A stretch of 8,611 nucleotides of DNA. It comes from an uncultured Thermoguttaceae bacterium (GTDB lineage: Bacteria > Planctomycetota > Planctomycetia > Pirellulales > Thermoguttaceae). The stretch covers positions 1-8,611 of the forward strand of contig CAKVCP010000095.1 of NCBI GenBank assembly GCA_934725735.1. Direction: 5' to 3'. Below are positions 1-6,028 of this stretch, piece after piece; position 1 is the first letter of the stretch; every line of letters starts with the position of its first letter. The notes beneath the pieces were generated by a model. It was not told the DNA's origin, made no database searches, and was given only the letters and a program-made list of their open reading frames with translations. The translations under genes and the position numbers were made by a program.

Positions 1-65
1 GGGAAGCTGCTCGTAAAAAGCGCTTCGTCGACGGCGGAATCTTCGATTCTATCTATGAAAGGTAA
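1..65 (+). CDS. sbp: Sulfate-binding protein, C-terminal end only (partial)
   Basis: Only the last 20 codons are in the window, read from base 3 to the TAA at 63-65; they end in RFVDGGIFDSIYER. This resembles the C-terminus of periplasmic sulfate-binding proteins (Sbp/CysP), which typically end in a phrase like HFADGGTFDQI. Family role: it captures sulfate or thiosulfate in the periplasm and delivers it to the CysTWA permease. The next gene is cysT, the usual arrangement, with a 45-base gap. The call rests on a short stretch plus gene order, so choosing between Sbp and CysP is not possible. Confidence 0.72.
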   Translation, partial: EAARKKRFVDGGIFDSIYER

Positions 66-95
66 CCCCTCGGGGATCGATCGCTTCAATTAAAG

Positions 96-113
96 TAGGA
101 GTTATCTGGTATG
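96..113 (+). promoter_or_regulatory. RBS and ATG of cysT, out of frame with the gene body
   Basis: TAGGAG at 96-101 is followed nine bases later by ATG at 111-113. This is the best start signal ahead of cysT, but the frame it opens stops at TGA 168-170 after 19 codons, while the conserved CysT sequence lies in another frame. It marks the intended start and exposes the frameshift described for cysT. Confidence 0.6.
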
Positions 114-952
114 AAAAAAGGTTTCGAAATCGGAGCGTCATCCCCGGCTTTGACCTCTCCTTTGGATTGACGATCACTATTTTGAGCTTGATCGTCGTCA
201 TTCCCCTTTGTTCGCTCGTGCTATTTTCCGCCCAATTGACCGTCAAGGAATTTTGGGACGCCGTGACTGCCCCGCGAATTCTGGCGAGCTACGCGGTCTC
301 GCTCAAAACGGCGTTCATCGCCGCCGCGATCAACGCCGTCATGGGACTTATCCTTGCGTGGACCATTGTGCGTTACGACTTTCCGGGGAAGCGTTTGATC
401 GACGGCGCTATCGAGTTGCCCTTCGCGCTTCCGACTGCCGTCGCGGGTATTTCATTGACCTACATGACGACGAACAACGGGCTTGTCGGATCCTTTTTCC
501 ACCGGTACTTCGACGTCGATATTGCGTACACGCCTTTGGGAATCGTCGTGGCGCTCATCTTTATCGGAATTCCTTTCGTGGTGAGAACCGTTCAGCCCGT
601 CCTTGAGAAGATCGATATCCAGTACGAAGAAGCCGCGTTTCTACTCGGTGCGAATCGGTGGAAAATCTTCACGACCGTTGTCCTGCCGGAATTGGTTCCC
701 GCGCTCCTTTCGGGCTTTTCTCTCGCGTTCGCGCGGGGGCTGGGGGAGTACGGAAGCGTCGTCTTCATCTCGGGGAATATCCCGTATAAGACGGAAATCG
801 CGCCCCTCATGATTATGGCCCAGCTTCAGGAATATGATTACGCGAGCGCGACAAGCATCGCTCTTGTCATGTTGTTCTTCGCTTTTGTGATATTGTCCGT
901 CAACGCGTACGTGCAAGCGCGTACGGCGAAACGCGTCAATGCGAACGCGTAG
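111..952 (+). CDS. cysT: Sulfate ABC transporter permease CysT (CysU), apparent 5' frameshift
   Basis: This is one of the two inner-membrane permease subunits of the sulfate/thiosulfate importer. The uninterrupted frame runs to TAG 950-952; the first usable codon in it is TTG at 167, giving 261 aa. It is strongly hydrophobic with about five or six membrane segments, and carries the FPGKRLID and LPFALPTAVAG phrases of CysT. The EAA loop that contacts the ATPase (EEAAFLLGANRW...VLP) is near residues 154-174. Homology extends upstream of TTG 167: the same frame encodes RSVIPGFDLSFGLT from 131, matching the CysT N-terminus (E. coli has RRVLPGFTLSLG). That segment is out of frame with the well-placed ATG at 111. 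One extra A in the A6 run at 114-119 would join them into MKKRFRNRSVIPGF and a 280-aa protein, close to the usual length (277 in E. coli). As it stands the gene is frameshifted or starts weakly at TTG. Confidence 0.9.
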
Positions 953-965
953 GGTGGAGAGAAAG

Positions 966-1804
966 ATGAAAGAAGTTGAGATAAGAAAAATAGCGGACCG
1001 CTGAGAGCGTTCTGCATCGCGTCGAGCGCTCTCTTTTTGATACTCTTTATGGCGACGCCTCTGGCGTATATCCTCTACGTCGCCTTGAGACAGGGCGTCA
1101 AAACGTATTGGGCGGCGATTAGCGATCCGTACGCAGTAAAAGCCGCCATACTGACTCTCGAAACGACCATTTGGGCGATCGTTGTGAACTCAATCTTTGG
1201 AATTGTTTCCGCATGGTGCATTACCAAGTACGCGTTTCACGGAAAGAAGCTCATTTCCGCGCTCATCGATCTGCCCGTCGCTGTGTCGCCTATCATTGCA
1301 GGTCTCGTTTTCATATTAACCTTTGGTAGACAAAGTTGGTTGTATCCGTACCTCGAAAAGGCGGGGATTCAGATTGTTTTCGCGGTTCCGGGGGTCGTTC
1401 TTGCGACGATTTTTGTGACCTTCCCCTTCATCTCGCGCGAACTCATTCCCGTCCTCTCGGCGCAAGGAACCGACGAAGAGGAAGCCGCCGCGCTCATGGG
1501 AGCGAAAACGTGGACCATCTTCAAAAACGTGACCTTGCCCCATATCAAATGGGCGCTCCTGTACGGCGTCATTTTATGCGCCGTGCGCGCTATGGGGGAA
1601 TTGGGCGCCGTCTCCGTCCTCTCGGGACATTTACGCGGAAAAACAAACACTTTGCCGTTGTATGTCGAGCTCTTGTATCAAGGATACGACTTCACCGGAG
1701 CTTTTGCCGCCTCGAGTATTTTAGTTGTCTGCGCCGTTCTGATTCTTATTCTGCGGGTTTGGCTGGAGAAAAAAGGCGGTAAGGATCTCGATCTTCGTAA
1801 GTAA
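966..1804 (+). CDS. cysW: Sulfate ABC transporter permease CysW, apparent 5' frameshift
   Basis: This is the second permease subunit of the sulfate importer and pairs with CysT. The open frame ends at TAA 1802-1804; its first common start codon is TTG 1037 (255 aa). Family features include LIDLPVAVSPIIAGLVF, the EAA loop DEEEAAALMGAKTW...TLP near residues 146-168 of that frame, and ALLYGVILCAVRAMGELGAVSVLSG near the C-terminal part. Starting at TTG 1037 would cut into the first membrane helix, whose beginning (RAFCIASSALFL) is encoded just upstream in the same frame. The natural start is ATG 966, preceded by GGAG at 956-959, but that frame ends at TGA 1002-1004. One added A in the A5 run at 986-990 gives MKEVEIRKNSGPLRAF joined to the rest, 279 aa in total (E. 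coli CysW is 291). The gene follows cysT after 13 bases and precedes cysA by 14. Confidence 0.9.
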
Positions 1805-1818
1805 AGGAAAGAATACGA

Positions 1819-2925
1819 ATGGCTCTTCAGGAGAATTATGTCGAACTGCGCGGACTTAACAAGAGTTACGGAAACTTCCGCGCCTCAAACAACGTTTCGT
1901 TTGCGATCGATCGCGGAAAGCTGGTCGCTCTATTAGGCCCGTCCGGTAGTGGCAAAACCACCATTTTAAGAATGATCGCTAGACTCGAACATCCCGATTC
2001 CGGGGAGGTTCTCATCGACGGAAAAGTGATGAACGACGTGCCGGGGAACGAACGCGGCGTCGGATTCGTTTTTCAAAGTTACGCGCTCTTCAGATACATG
2101 ACCGTCTTTGACAATATCGCCTTCGGTTTGCGTTTGAAGAAGACCCCGAAAGCGGAGGTCGCCGATCGCGTTCACGAGTTGTTAAAACTCATCAACTGCG
2201 AAGGCCTTGAAAAGAGATTTCCGAGCCAGCTTTCCGGAGGACAGCGGCAACGCGTCGCGTTTGCCCGCGCTTTGGCGCCAAGACCAAGCCTCCTCTTACT
2301 CGACGAACCTTTTGCCGCTATCGACGCGAAGGTTCGACTAGAACTACGCTCATGGTTGCGGAGGATGATCTCAAGTCTCAATATCACGAGCATCTTCGTG
2401 ACGCACGACCAAGAAGAGGCGATCGAAGTTGCCGACGAAATCATCGTCACGAATCAAGGACGCGTCGAGCAAGTCGGCCCGCCGACCGAATTGTATTCGA
2501 ATCCCCAAACGCCCTTTGTCGCCTCTTTTATCGGGCGACCGGAACGCGTGGATAATTACGGCGATTTTCAAAACTTCGACTCCGCCGGGAGCGGTTCGTA
2601 CGCTTTGGTTCGCCCAGAGTTTGTTTCCGTCTTCAAAGAGGGGGAGAACGAACAGTATGTACGCGCCGCCGAAGAGGGAATCGTCGAGGACGTCGTCTTC
2701 CGCGGAAACCTCCTGGAGATTCGCGTGAGAGTCCGCGACTCCGTGATACCGTCGGTCAGAAGTATCGTTCAACCTTTCGTTTCCGTAGGAGAACGCGTGG
2801 ACACGTTGATTCATCGCCTAATGATCGTTCATGGCGACAGCGTCGATCTCGTGAAAAATCGCGCGATTAAGTCGGAAAGCGTCGTTATCTGGTATATGGA
2901 GACGCTAGAGTTATTTGAACGCTAG
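1819..2925 (+). CDS. cysA: Sulfate/thiosulfate import ATP-binding protein CysA
   Basis: This is the ATPase that powers CysTW-mediated sulfate uptake at the cytoplasmic face. At 368 aa it matches the usual length (365 in E. coli). Motifs in order: Walker A GPSGSGKTT (40-48), Q-loop Q86, signature LSGGQRQRV (138-146), Walker B LLLLDEP (158-164) and H-loop FVTHD (193-197). The signature block plus FASFIGRP-like text near 235 and a C-terminal beta-rich domain are typical of the CysA/PotA group. The start is ATG 1819, behind AAAGGAAAG. Departures from family habit: Arg54 in MIARLEHPDSG where Gly is normal (AGA rather than GGA), and AAIDAKVR for the usual GALDAKVR. The catalytic residues are intact, so an active ATPase is likely. 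The stop codon sits inside an inverted repeat (2900-2930). Confidence 0.96.
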   Translation: MALQENYVELRGLNKSYGNFRASNNVSFAIDRGKLVALLGPSGSGKTTILRMIARLEHPDSGEVLIDGKVMNDVPGNERGVGFVFQSYALFRYMTVFDNIAFGLRLKKTPKAEVADRVHELLKLINCEGLEKRFPSQLSGGQRQRVAFARALAPRPSLLLLDEPFAAIDAKVRLELRSWLRRMISSLNITSIFVTHDQEEAIEVADEIIVTNQGRVEQVGPPTELYSNPQTPFVASFIGRPERVDNYGDFQNFDSAGSGSYALVRPEFVSVFKEGENEQYVRAAEEGIVEDVVFRGNLLEIRVRVRDSVIPSVRSIVQPFVSVGERVDTLIHRLMIVHGDSVDLVKNRAIKSESVVIWYMETLELFER

Positions 2926-2930
2926 CGTCT
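2900..2930 (+). repeat. 9-bp perfect inverted repeat spanning the cysA stop
   Basis: AGACGCTAG (2900-2908) and CTAGCGTCT (2922-2930) are perfect reverse complements separated by 13 bases, and the second arm contains the cysA TAG stop. A third copy of the core, CTAGCGTC, lies at 2987-2994. There is no T-run after the hairpin, so it is not a classical intrinsic terminator. It could stabilise the cysTWA mRNA end, attenuate read-through into aprA, or be part of a protein-binding site. Confidence 0.5.
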
Positions 2931-2975
2931 GTAAATAGAGAATAAACGTCTTATTTTAAAGAATACAGGTTGATT

Positions 2976-3004
2976 TTGAATAAAAACTAGCGTCCATATA
3001 TTAT
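2976..3004 (+). promoter_or_regulatory. Candidate internal promoter for aprA
   Basis: TTGAAT at 2976-2981 and TATTAT at 2999-3004 are separated by 17 bases, a sigma-70-like layout in an AT-rich gap of 114 bases between cysA and aprA. Each hexamer matches the consensus at four of six positions. The -10 lies inside a perfect palindrome (2991-3009), which would suit repression or activation there. Such hexamers also occur by chance in AT-rich DNA. Confidence 0.35.
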
Positions 3005-3009
3005 GGACG
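2991..3009 (+). repeat. Perfect palindrome overlapping the candidate aprA -10
   Basis: CGTCCATA and TATGGACG are exact reverse complements around a TAT centre, 19 bases in all. It lies 30 bases ahead of the aprA start and covers the candidate -10. It could be an operator, possibly for the LysR protein at 7403-8302, or an RNA hairpin in the aprA leader. Its left half overlaps the third CTAGCGTC copy at 2987-2994. Confidence 0.5.
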
Positions 3010-3039
3010 AACAGAGATACGACTCTAGGATGAGCTGAA

Positions 3040-4743
3040 ATGGAAGACGAAGTTTTGAACTCCAAAACCTTGAAAACGGACTTGCTCGTGATTGGCGGCG
3101 GAACGGCGGGATGTTACGCCGCGATTACCGCCGCGCGGAAGAATCCGGAGCTGTCTGTCTTGGTTTTGGAGAAGGCTAATGTGAAGCGCTCGGGATGCCT
3201 CGCCGCGGGCGTCAACGCGTTGAACGCTTATATTACGCCGGGACATACCGTCGAAGAATATTTGGAATATGTACGATGGGACGCCGCTAAGATTATTCGC
3301 GACGACCTCGTCCTCTCCATCGCGAAACGCTTCAATCGCATTACTGCCGATCTCGAAAAAATGGGCCTTGTCATCTTGAAGGACAAGGACGGGAACTATG
3401 TTTCGCGAGGGAAGCGGAATATCAAAATCAACGGCGAGAATATCAAGCCGATTCTCGTAAACGAGATGAATCGTTATGAGAACGTGACCATCGTCAATCA
3501 TATCAACGTCTCGGATTTGCTTTTGGACGCCGATCGACGCGTATGCGGCGCCGTCGGGTTTTCCGTCGATTACAAAACCGCGTTCATTATTGAAGCGCGC
3601 GCCGTTATCGTCGCCACGGGGGGCGCGTCCGGGCTATATCGACCTAATAATCCGGGATTTTCGCGGCATAAGATGTGGTATTCTCCCTTTAACACGAGGG
3701 CGGGGTACGCGATGGGGATTCGCGCGGGCGCGGAGATGACGACTTTCGAGATGAGGTTTGTCGCGCAGAGAATTAAGGATACGATCGCTCCGACGGGGAC
3801 GATTGCGCTTGGCGTCGGCGTGCAAGAGGTGAACGCGTTGGGTGAAAATTACGCGTCGCGCTATGGAAAGTCGACGTCGGGGCGCGCATGCGGGGCGACT
3901 CACGAGGCCGCGTTGGGAAGAGGCCCTTGTTATCTTGCGACAAAGGGGATTTCCCACGACGAAGAAGAGAGCCTATGTAAGGCGTACCTGAATATGGTCC
4001 CCGCGCAGACCCTCAAATGGCTCGAAACCGGAGAGTTCCCATCTTCTCATAACGTGCAGATCGAGGGGACTGAACCCTACATTGTCGGAGGACATACCGC
4101 TAGCGGATATTGGGTCGACGTCGGAAGGCGTTCAACGTTGCGCGGGCTCTACGCGGCAGGCGACGTCGTGGGGGGCGCGCCCAAGAAGTTCGTCACGGGA
4201 GCTCTCGCCGAAGGGGAGATCGCCGCAGAATCCGTCCTGGACGATTTGGATTCCCTCTTACCCGTTGGCGAAGAGGAAGCGGCGCGAATTGCGCGTCCGT
4301 TCCTTGACGAATATAAGGAAAGGCTCGAACTTGCGGACGACTCCCTCTATAGCGTCGAGGAGTTGGAAGAAGCGATGCAGAAGACGATGGACGTTTACGC
4401 GGGAGGACGCTCCGCCGGGTATACCTTCAATTCAAGTCAGCTAGATTTGGCGACCGAGGGGATCGACGTCGTCGACGCGTTGGCGAAACAGGTTCGCGTC
4501 AAAGACGCCGACGAATTGTTGAGACTCTACGAGTTGTATGATCGCATTACGACGCGTCGCGCTCTCATCGCCCATTTGCGCGCCCGGCACGAAACGCGAT
4601 GGCCCGGGTTTGGCGTCAACTCCGACTACCCGAATCTCGACGAATCCGCTGAGTATTACGTAAACTCTAGATTTGACGGCGAGCGTTTTCACATTATTAA
4701 AAGGGAGCTGGTGAAGGGAGAAACCTATGAGCATTTACATTGA
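3040..4743 (+). CDS. aprA: Adenylylsulfate reductase alpha subunit (AprA), FAD flavoprotein
   Basis: This is the catalytic FAD subunit of the AprBA-type APS reductase, which converts APS to sulfite and AMP in the cytoplasm. It belongs to the fumarate reductase/succinate dehydrogenase flavoprotein superfamily. Seen: the dinucleotide fold VIGGGTAG (17-24), RSGCLAAGVNALNAYI (50-65) near the flavin, ATGG (192-195), EMRFVAQRIKD (237-247) corresponding to the ENRFVP...RFKDG segment with the substrate arginine, GHTASGYWVD (351-360), and the FAD-binding GLYAAGDVVGG (369-379). Those AprA-like blocks argue against a plain fumarate reductase. It has 567 aa, against about 640-660 for dissimilatory AprA. 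That length and the neighbouring sulfate permease fit the shorter assimilatory form known from clostridia. The start ATG 3040 has AGGATGAG upstream. The 3' end overlaps aprB by 17 bases. Confidence 0.88.
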   Translation: MEDEVLNSKTLKTDLLVIGGGTAGCYAAITAARKNPELSVLVLEKANVKRSGCLAAGVNALNAYITPGHTVEEYLEYVRWDAAKIIRDDLVLSIAKRFNRITADLEKMGLVILKDKDGNYVSRGKRNIKINGENIKPILVNEMNRYENVTIVNHINVSDLLLDADRRVCGAVGFSVDYKTAFIIEARAVIVATGGASGLYRPNNPGFSRHKMWYSPFNTRAGYAMGIRAGAEMTTFEMRFVAQRIKDTIAPTGTIALGVGVQEVNALGENYASRYGKSTSGRACGATHEAALGRGPCYLATKGISHDEEESLCKAYLNMVPAQTLKWLETGEFPSSHNVQIEGTEPYIVGGHTASGYWVDVGRRSTLRGLYAAGDVVGGAPKKFVTGALAEGEIAAESVLDDLDSLLPVGEEEAARIARPFLDEYKERLELADDSLYSVEELEEAMQKTMDVYAGGRSAGYTFNSSQLDLATEGIDVVDALAKQVRVKDADELLRLYELYDRITTRRALIAHLRARHETRWPGFGVNSDYPNLDESAEYYVNSRFDGERFHIIKRELVKGETYEHLH

Positions 4744-5041
4744 ACGCGAGCGATGCGTCGGGTGCGGGGCCTGTGTGGAAGCGTTCCCGGGAAATTTAAT
4801 TAAGCGCGACGTCGACGGAAAGGCGAAGATTAAAAGACCTCAAGAATGTTGGGGATGCGCCTCTTGCTTGAAGGCGTGCCATTTCGGCGCCGTGGAATAT
4901 TATCTCGGCGCCGATATTGGAGGGCGCGGAGCGACTATGACTGTCGAAAAAGAAGGCGATTTCGCTCGCTGGATTATACGAGGACCGGGGAAAGACCCCG
5001 TCGCCTTGACCGTGGACCGAAGGAACGCCAATAAGTACTGA
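4727..5041 (+). CDS. aprB: Adenylylsulfate reductase beta subunit (AprB), 2x[4Fe-4S] ferredoxin-like, one ligand Cys missing
   Basis: This is the electron-transfer subunit that passes electrons to the FAD of AprA. It is 104 aa, shorter than dissimilatory AprB (about 150-165 aa), probably lacking the long tail that wraps AprA. Motif 1 is C10-x2-C13-x2-C16 followed by EAFPGNLI, so the fourth ligand is Phe20 (TTC) where the family has Cys (CPGNLI); one base, TGC to TTC, explains it. Motif 2 is C41-x2-C44-x2-C47-x3-C51, with His52 in place of the usual Pro. The family phrase YYLGADIGGRGATMTV (59-74) identifies AprB rather than a generic ferredoxin. In two-cluster ferredoxins the fourth Cys of one motif ligates the other motif's cluster, so one cluster may be weakened. 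The ATG at 4727 has GGGAG upstream and overlaps the aprA end, consistent with translational coupling. Confidence 0.88.
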   Translation: MSIYIERERCVGCGACVEAFPGNLIKRDVDGKAKIKRPQECWGCASCLKACHFGAVEYYLGADIGGRGATMTVEKEGDFARWIIRGPGKDPVALTVDRRNANKY

Positions 5042-5138
5042 GCGATTCCATAGCGGCCCTTTTTTTGGTTTTTCGATGTGTTAAAATAGGACGCTGAGCG
5101 CAACGCGTTCTTCAATATGTTTATACGCCGGTTTTCAC

Positions 5139-5152
5139 AGGAGACGAATATG
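5139..5152 (+). promoter_or_regulatory. RBS deciding the sulfite reductase start
   Basis: AGGAG at 5139-5143 sits six bases before ATG 5150. A longer in-frame start at ATG 5117 has no comparable signal, and its extra 11 residues do not look like this family, whose members begin close to DYSKLKANGFM. The start at 5150 is therefore preferred. Confidence 0.75.
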
Positions 5153-6013
5153 TCTACCGATTATTCCAAACTTAAAGCCAACGGCTTTATGCTTCAAAAG
5201 CAGAAGGACGCCTTCTCAATGCGATTGCGCGTACTAGGGGGAAATATCTCTGTCGAGCAGCTCGACACGATTTCTAAAGTCGCCAAAAAGTACGCGCATG
5301 GGTATGTGCATCTCACCTCAAGACAAGGCGTCGAGATTCCCTTTGTAAAACTTGAGGACATTGACGCGATCGTCGAAGAACTTCATCAAGGGGGCGTCGA
5401 GCTAGGCGCCTCCGGGCCGCGCGTGAAAACTGTTACCGCCTGCCAAGGGGGACGGTGTTGTCCAAGCGGATGTATCGACGCCTATGAAATCGCGGAAGAA
5501 CTCGACAAGAGGTATTTTGGAAAGATGCTTCCCCATAAATTTAAGTTCGGCGTCACCGGTTGCCCCAACAACTGTCTCAAAGCGGAAGAAAACGATTTGG
5601 GTGTGAAGGGGGGAATGGAAGTTACGTGGAACGAGGAGAATTGCGTTCGCTGCGGCGCATGCGTTAGGATCTGCCGCAGGAAGGCGATTTCTCTAGTCGA
5701 TGGGAAAATCGTCGTCGACAAAAACAAGTGCCATCGCTGTGGAAAGTGCGCGCGGCTTTGTCCAAAAAAGGCGATTGACGGAAAACCTGGATTTGTCGTC
5801 TCCTTTGCCGGCACCTTTGGAAACGACGTTATTCGCGGGAAGAACCTTCTCCCCATGATCGAGTCTAAAGACGCGCTCTTCAGAGTGACCGACGTTACCC
5901 TTGAATATTTTGAAAAGAACGCGCAAAAAGGCGAGCGATTCGTCAAAACATTGGAACGACTCGGATGGGAGGACTTTACCAAGAAAGTTCGCGACGCCTA
6001 CGAAGGAAAATGA
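5150..6013 (+). CDS. Siroheme/[4Fe-4S] sulfite reductase fused to a 2x[4Fe-4S] ferredoxin domain
   Basis: The likely role is six-electron reduction of sulfite to sulfide (nitrite is a possible substrate) in the cytoplasm. Numbered from ATG 5150 (287 aa): an N-terminal nitrite/sulfite reductase half-domain with LRVLGGNISVEQL (26-38) and YVHLTSRQGVEIPF (52-65), then the siroheme-cluster ligands C98-x5-C104 (ACQGGRCCPSG) and C138-x3-C142 (GCPNNC). A ferredoxin module follows, with C165/C168/C171/C175 and C194/C197/C200/C204, after which the reductase fold resumes. This is the short anaerobic AsrC-like architecture, not the larger CysI; all cluster cysteines are present. The neighbouring cysG supplies siroheme and aprBA supplies sulfite, which supports sulfite as substrate. 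The 108-base gap after aprB holds a T7 run at 5060-5066 and TAAAAT at 5082-5087, with no convincing -35 and no terminator hairpin. No gene symbol is given because several related paralogues share this layout. Confidence 0.88.
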   Translation: MSTDYSKLKANGFMLQKQKDAFSMRLRVLGGNISVEQLDTISKVAKKYAHGYVHLTSRQGVEIPFVKLEDIDAIVEELHQGGVELGASGPRVKTVTACQGGRCCPSGCIDAYEIAEELDKRYFGKMLPHKFKFGVTGCPNNCLKAEENDLGVKGGMEVTWNEENCVRCGACVRICRRKAISLVDGKIVVDKNKCHRCGKCARLCPKKAIDGKPGFVVSFAGTFGNDVIRGKNLLPMIESKDALFRVTDVTLEYFEKNAQKGERFVKTLERLGWEDFTKKVRDAYEGK

Positions 6014-6028
6014 AACAAGGGAATTTAA

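Noticed and set aside
66..85. CCCCTCGGGG followed by GATCGATC between sbp and cysT as a terminator or mRNA stabiliser
   Set aside because: The stem is only 3-4 bp and has no T-run.
101..112. 12-base exact repeat GTTATCTGGTAT at 101-112 and 2884-2895
   Set aside because: A pair of matching 12-mers is expected about once or more by chance in 8.6 kb; one copy is inside coding sequence.
111..170. A 19-codon leader peptide with its stop overlapping the TTG start of cysT (TTGA), translationally coupled
   Set aside because: An nTGA overlap arises automatically from this frame offset, and CysT homology continues upstream of TTG in the same frame, so a frameshift explains the data better.
3040..5041. 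AprBA as evidence of dissimilatory sulfate respiration
   Set aside because: Both subunits are shorter than respiratory ones, the genes adjoin sulfate uptake and siroheme genes, and no dsrAB, qmoABC or sat is present in the window.
5059..5070. T7 run after aprB as an intrinsic terminator
   Set aside because: No stable GC-rich hairpin precedes it, and the next gene continues the same pathway.
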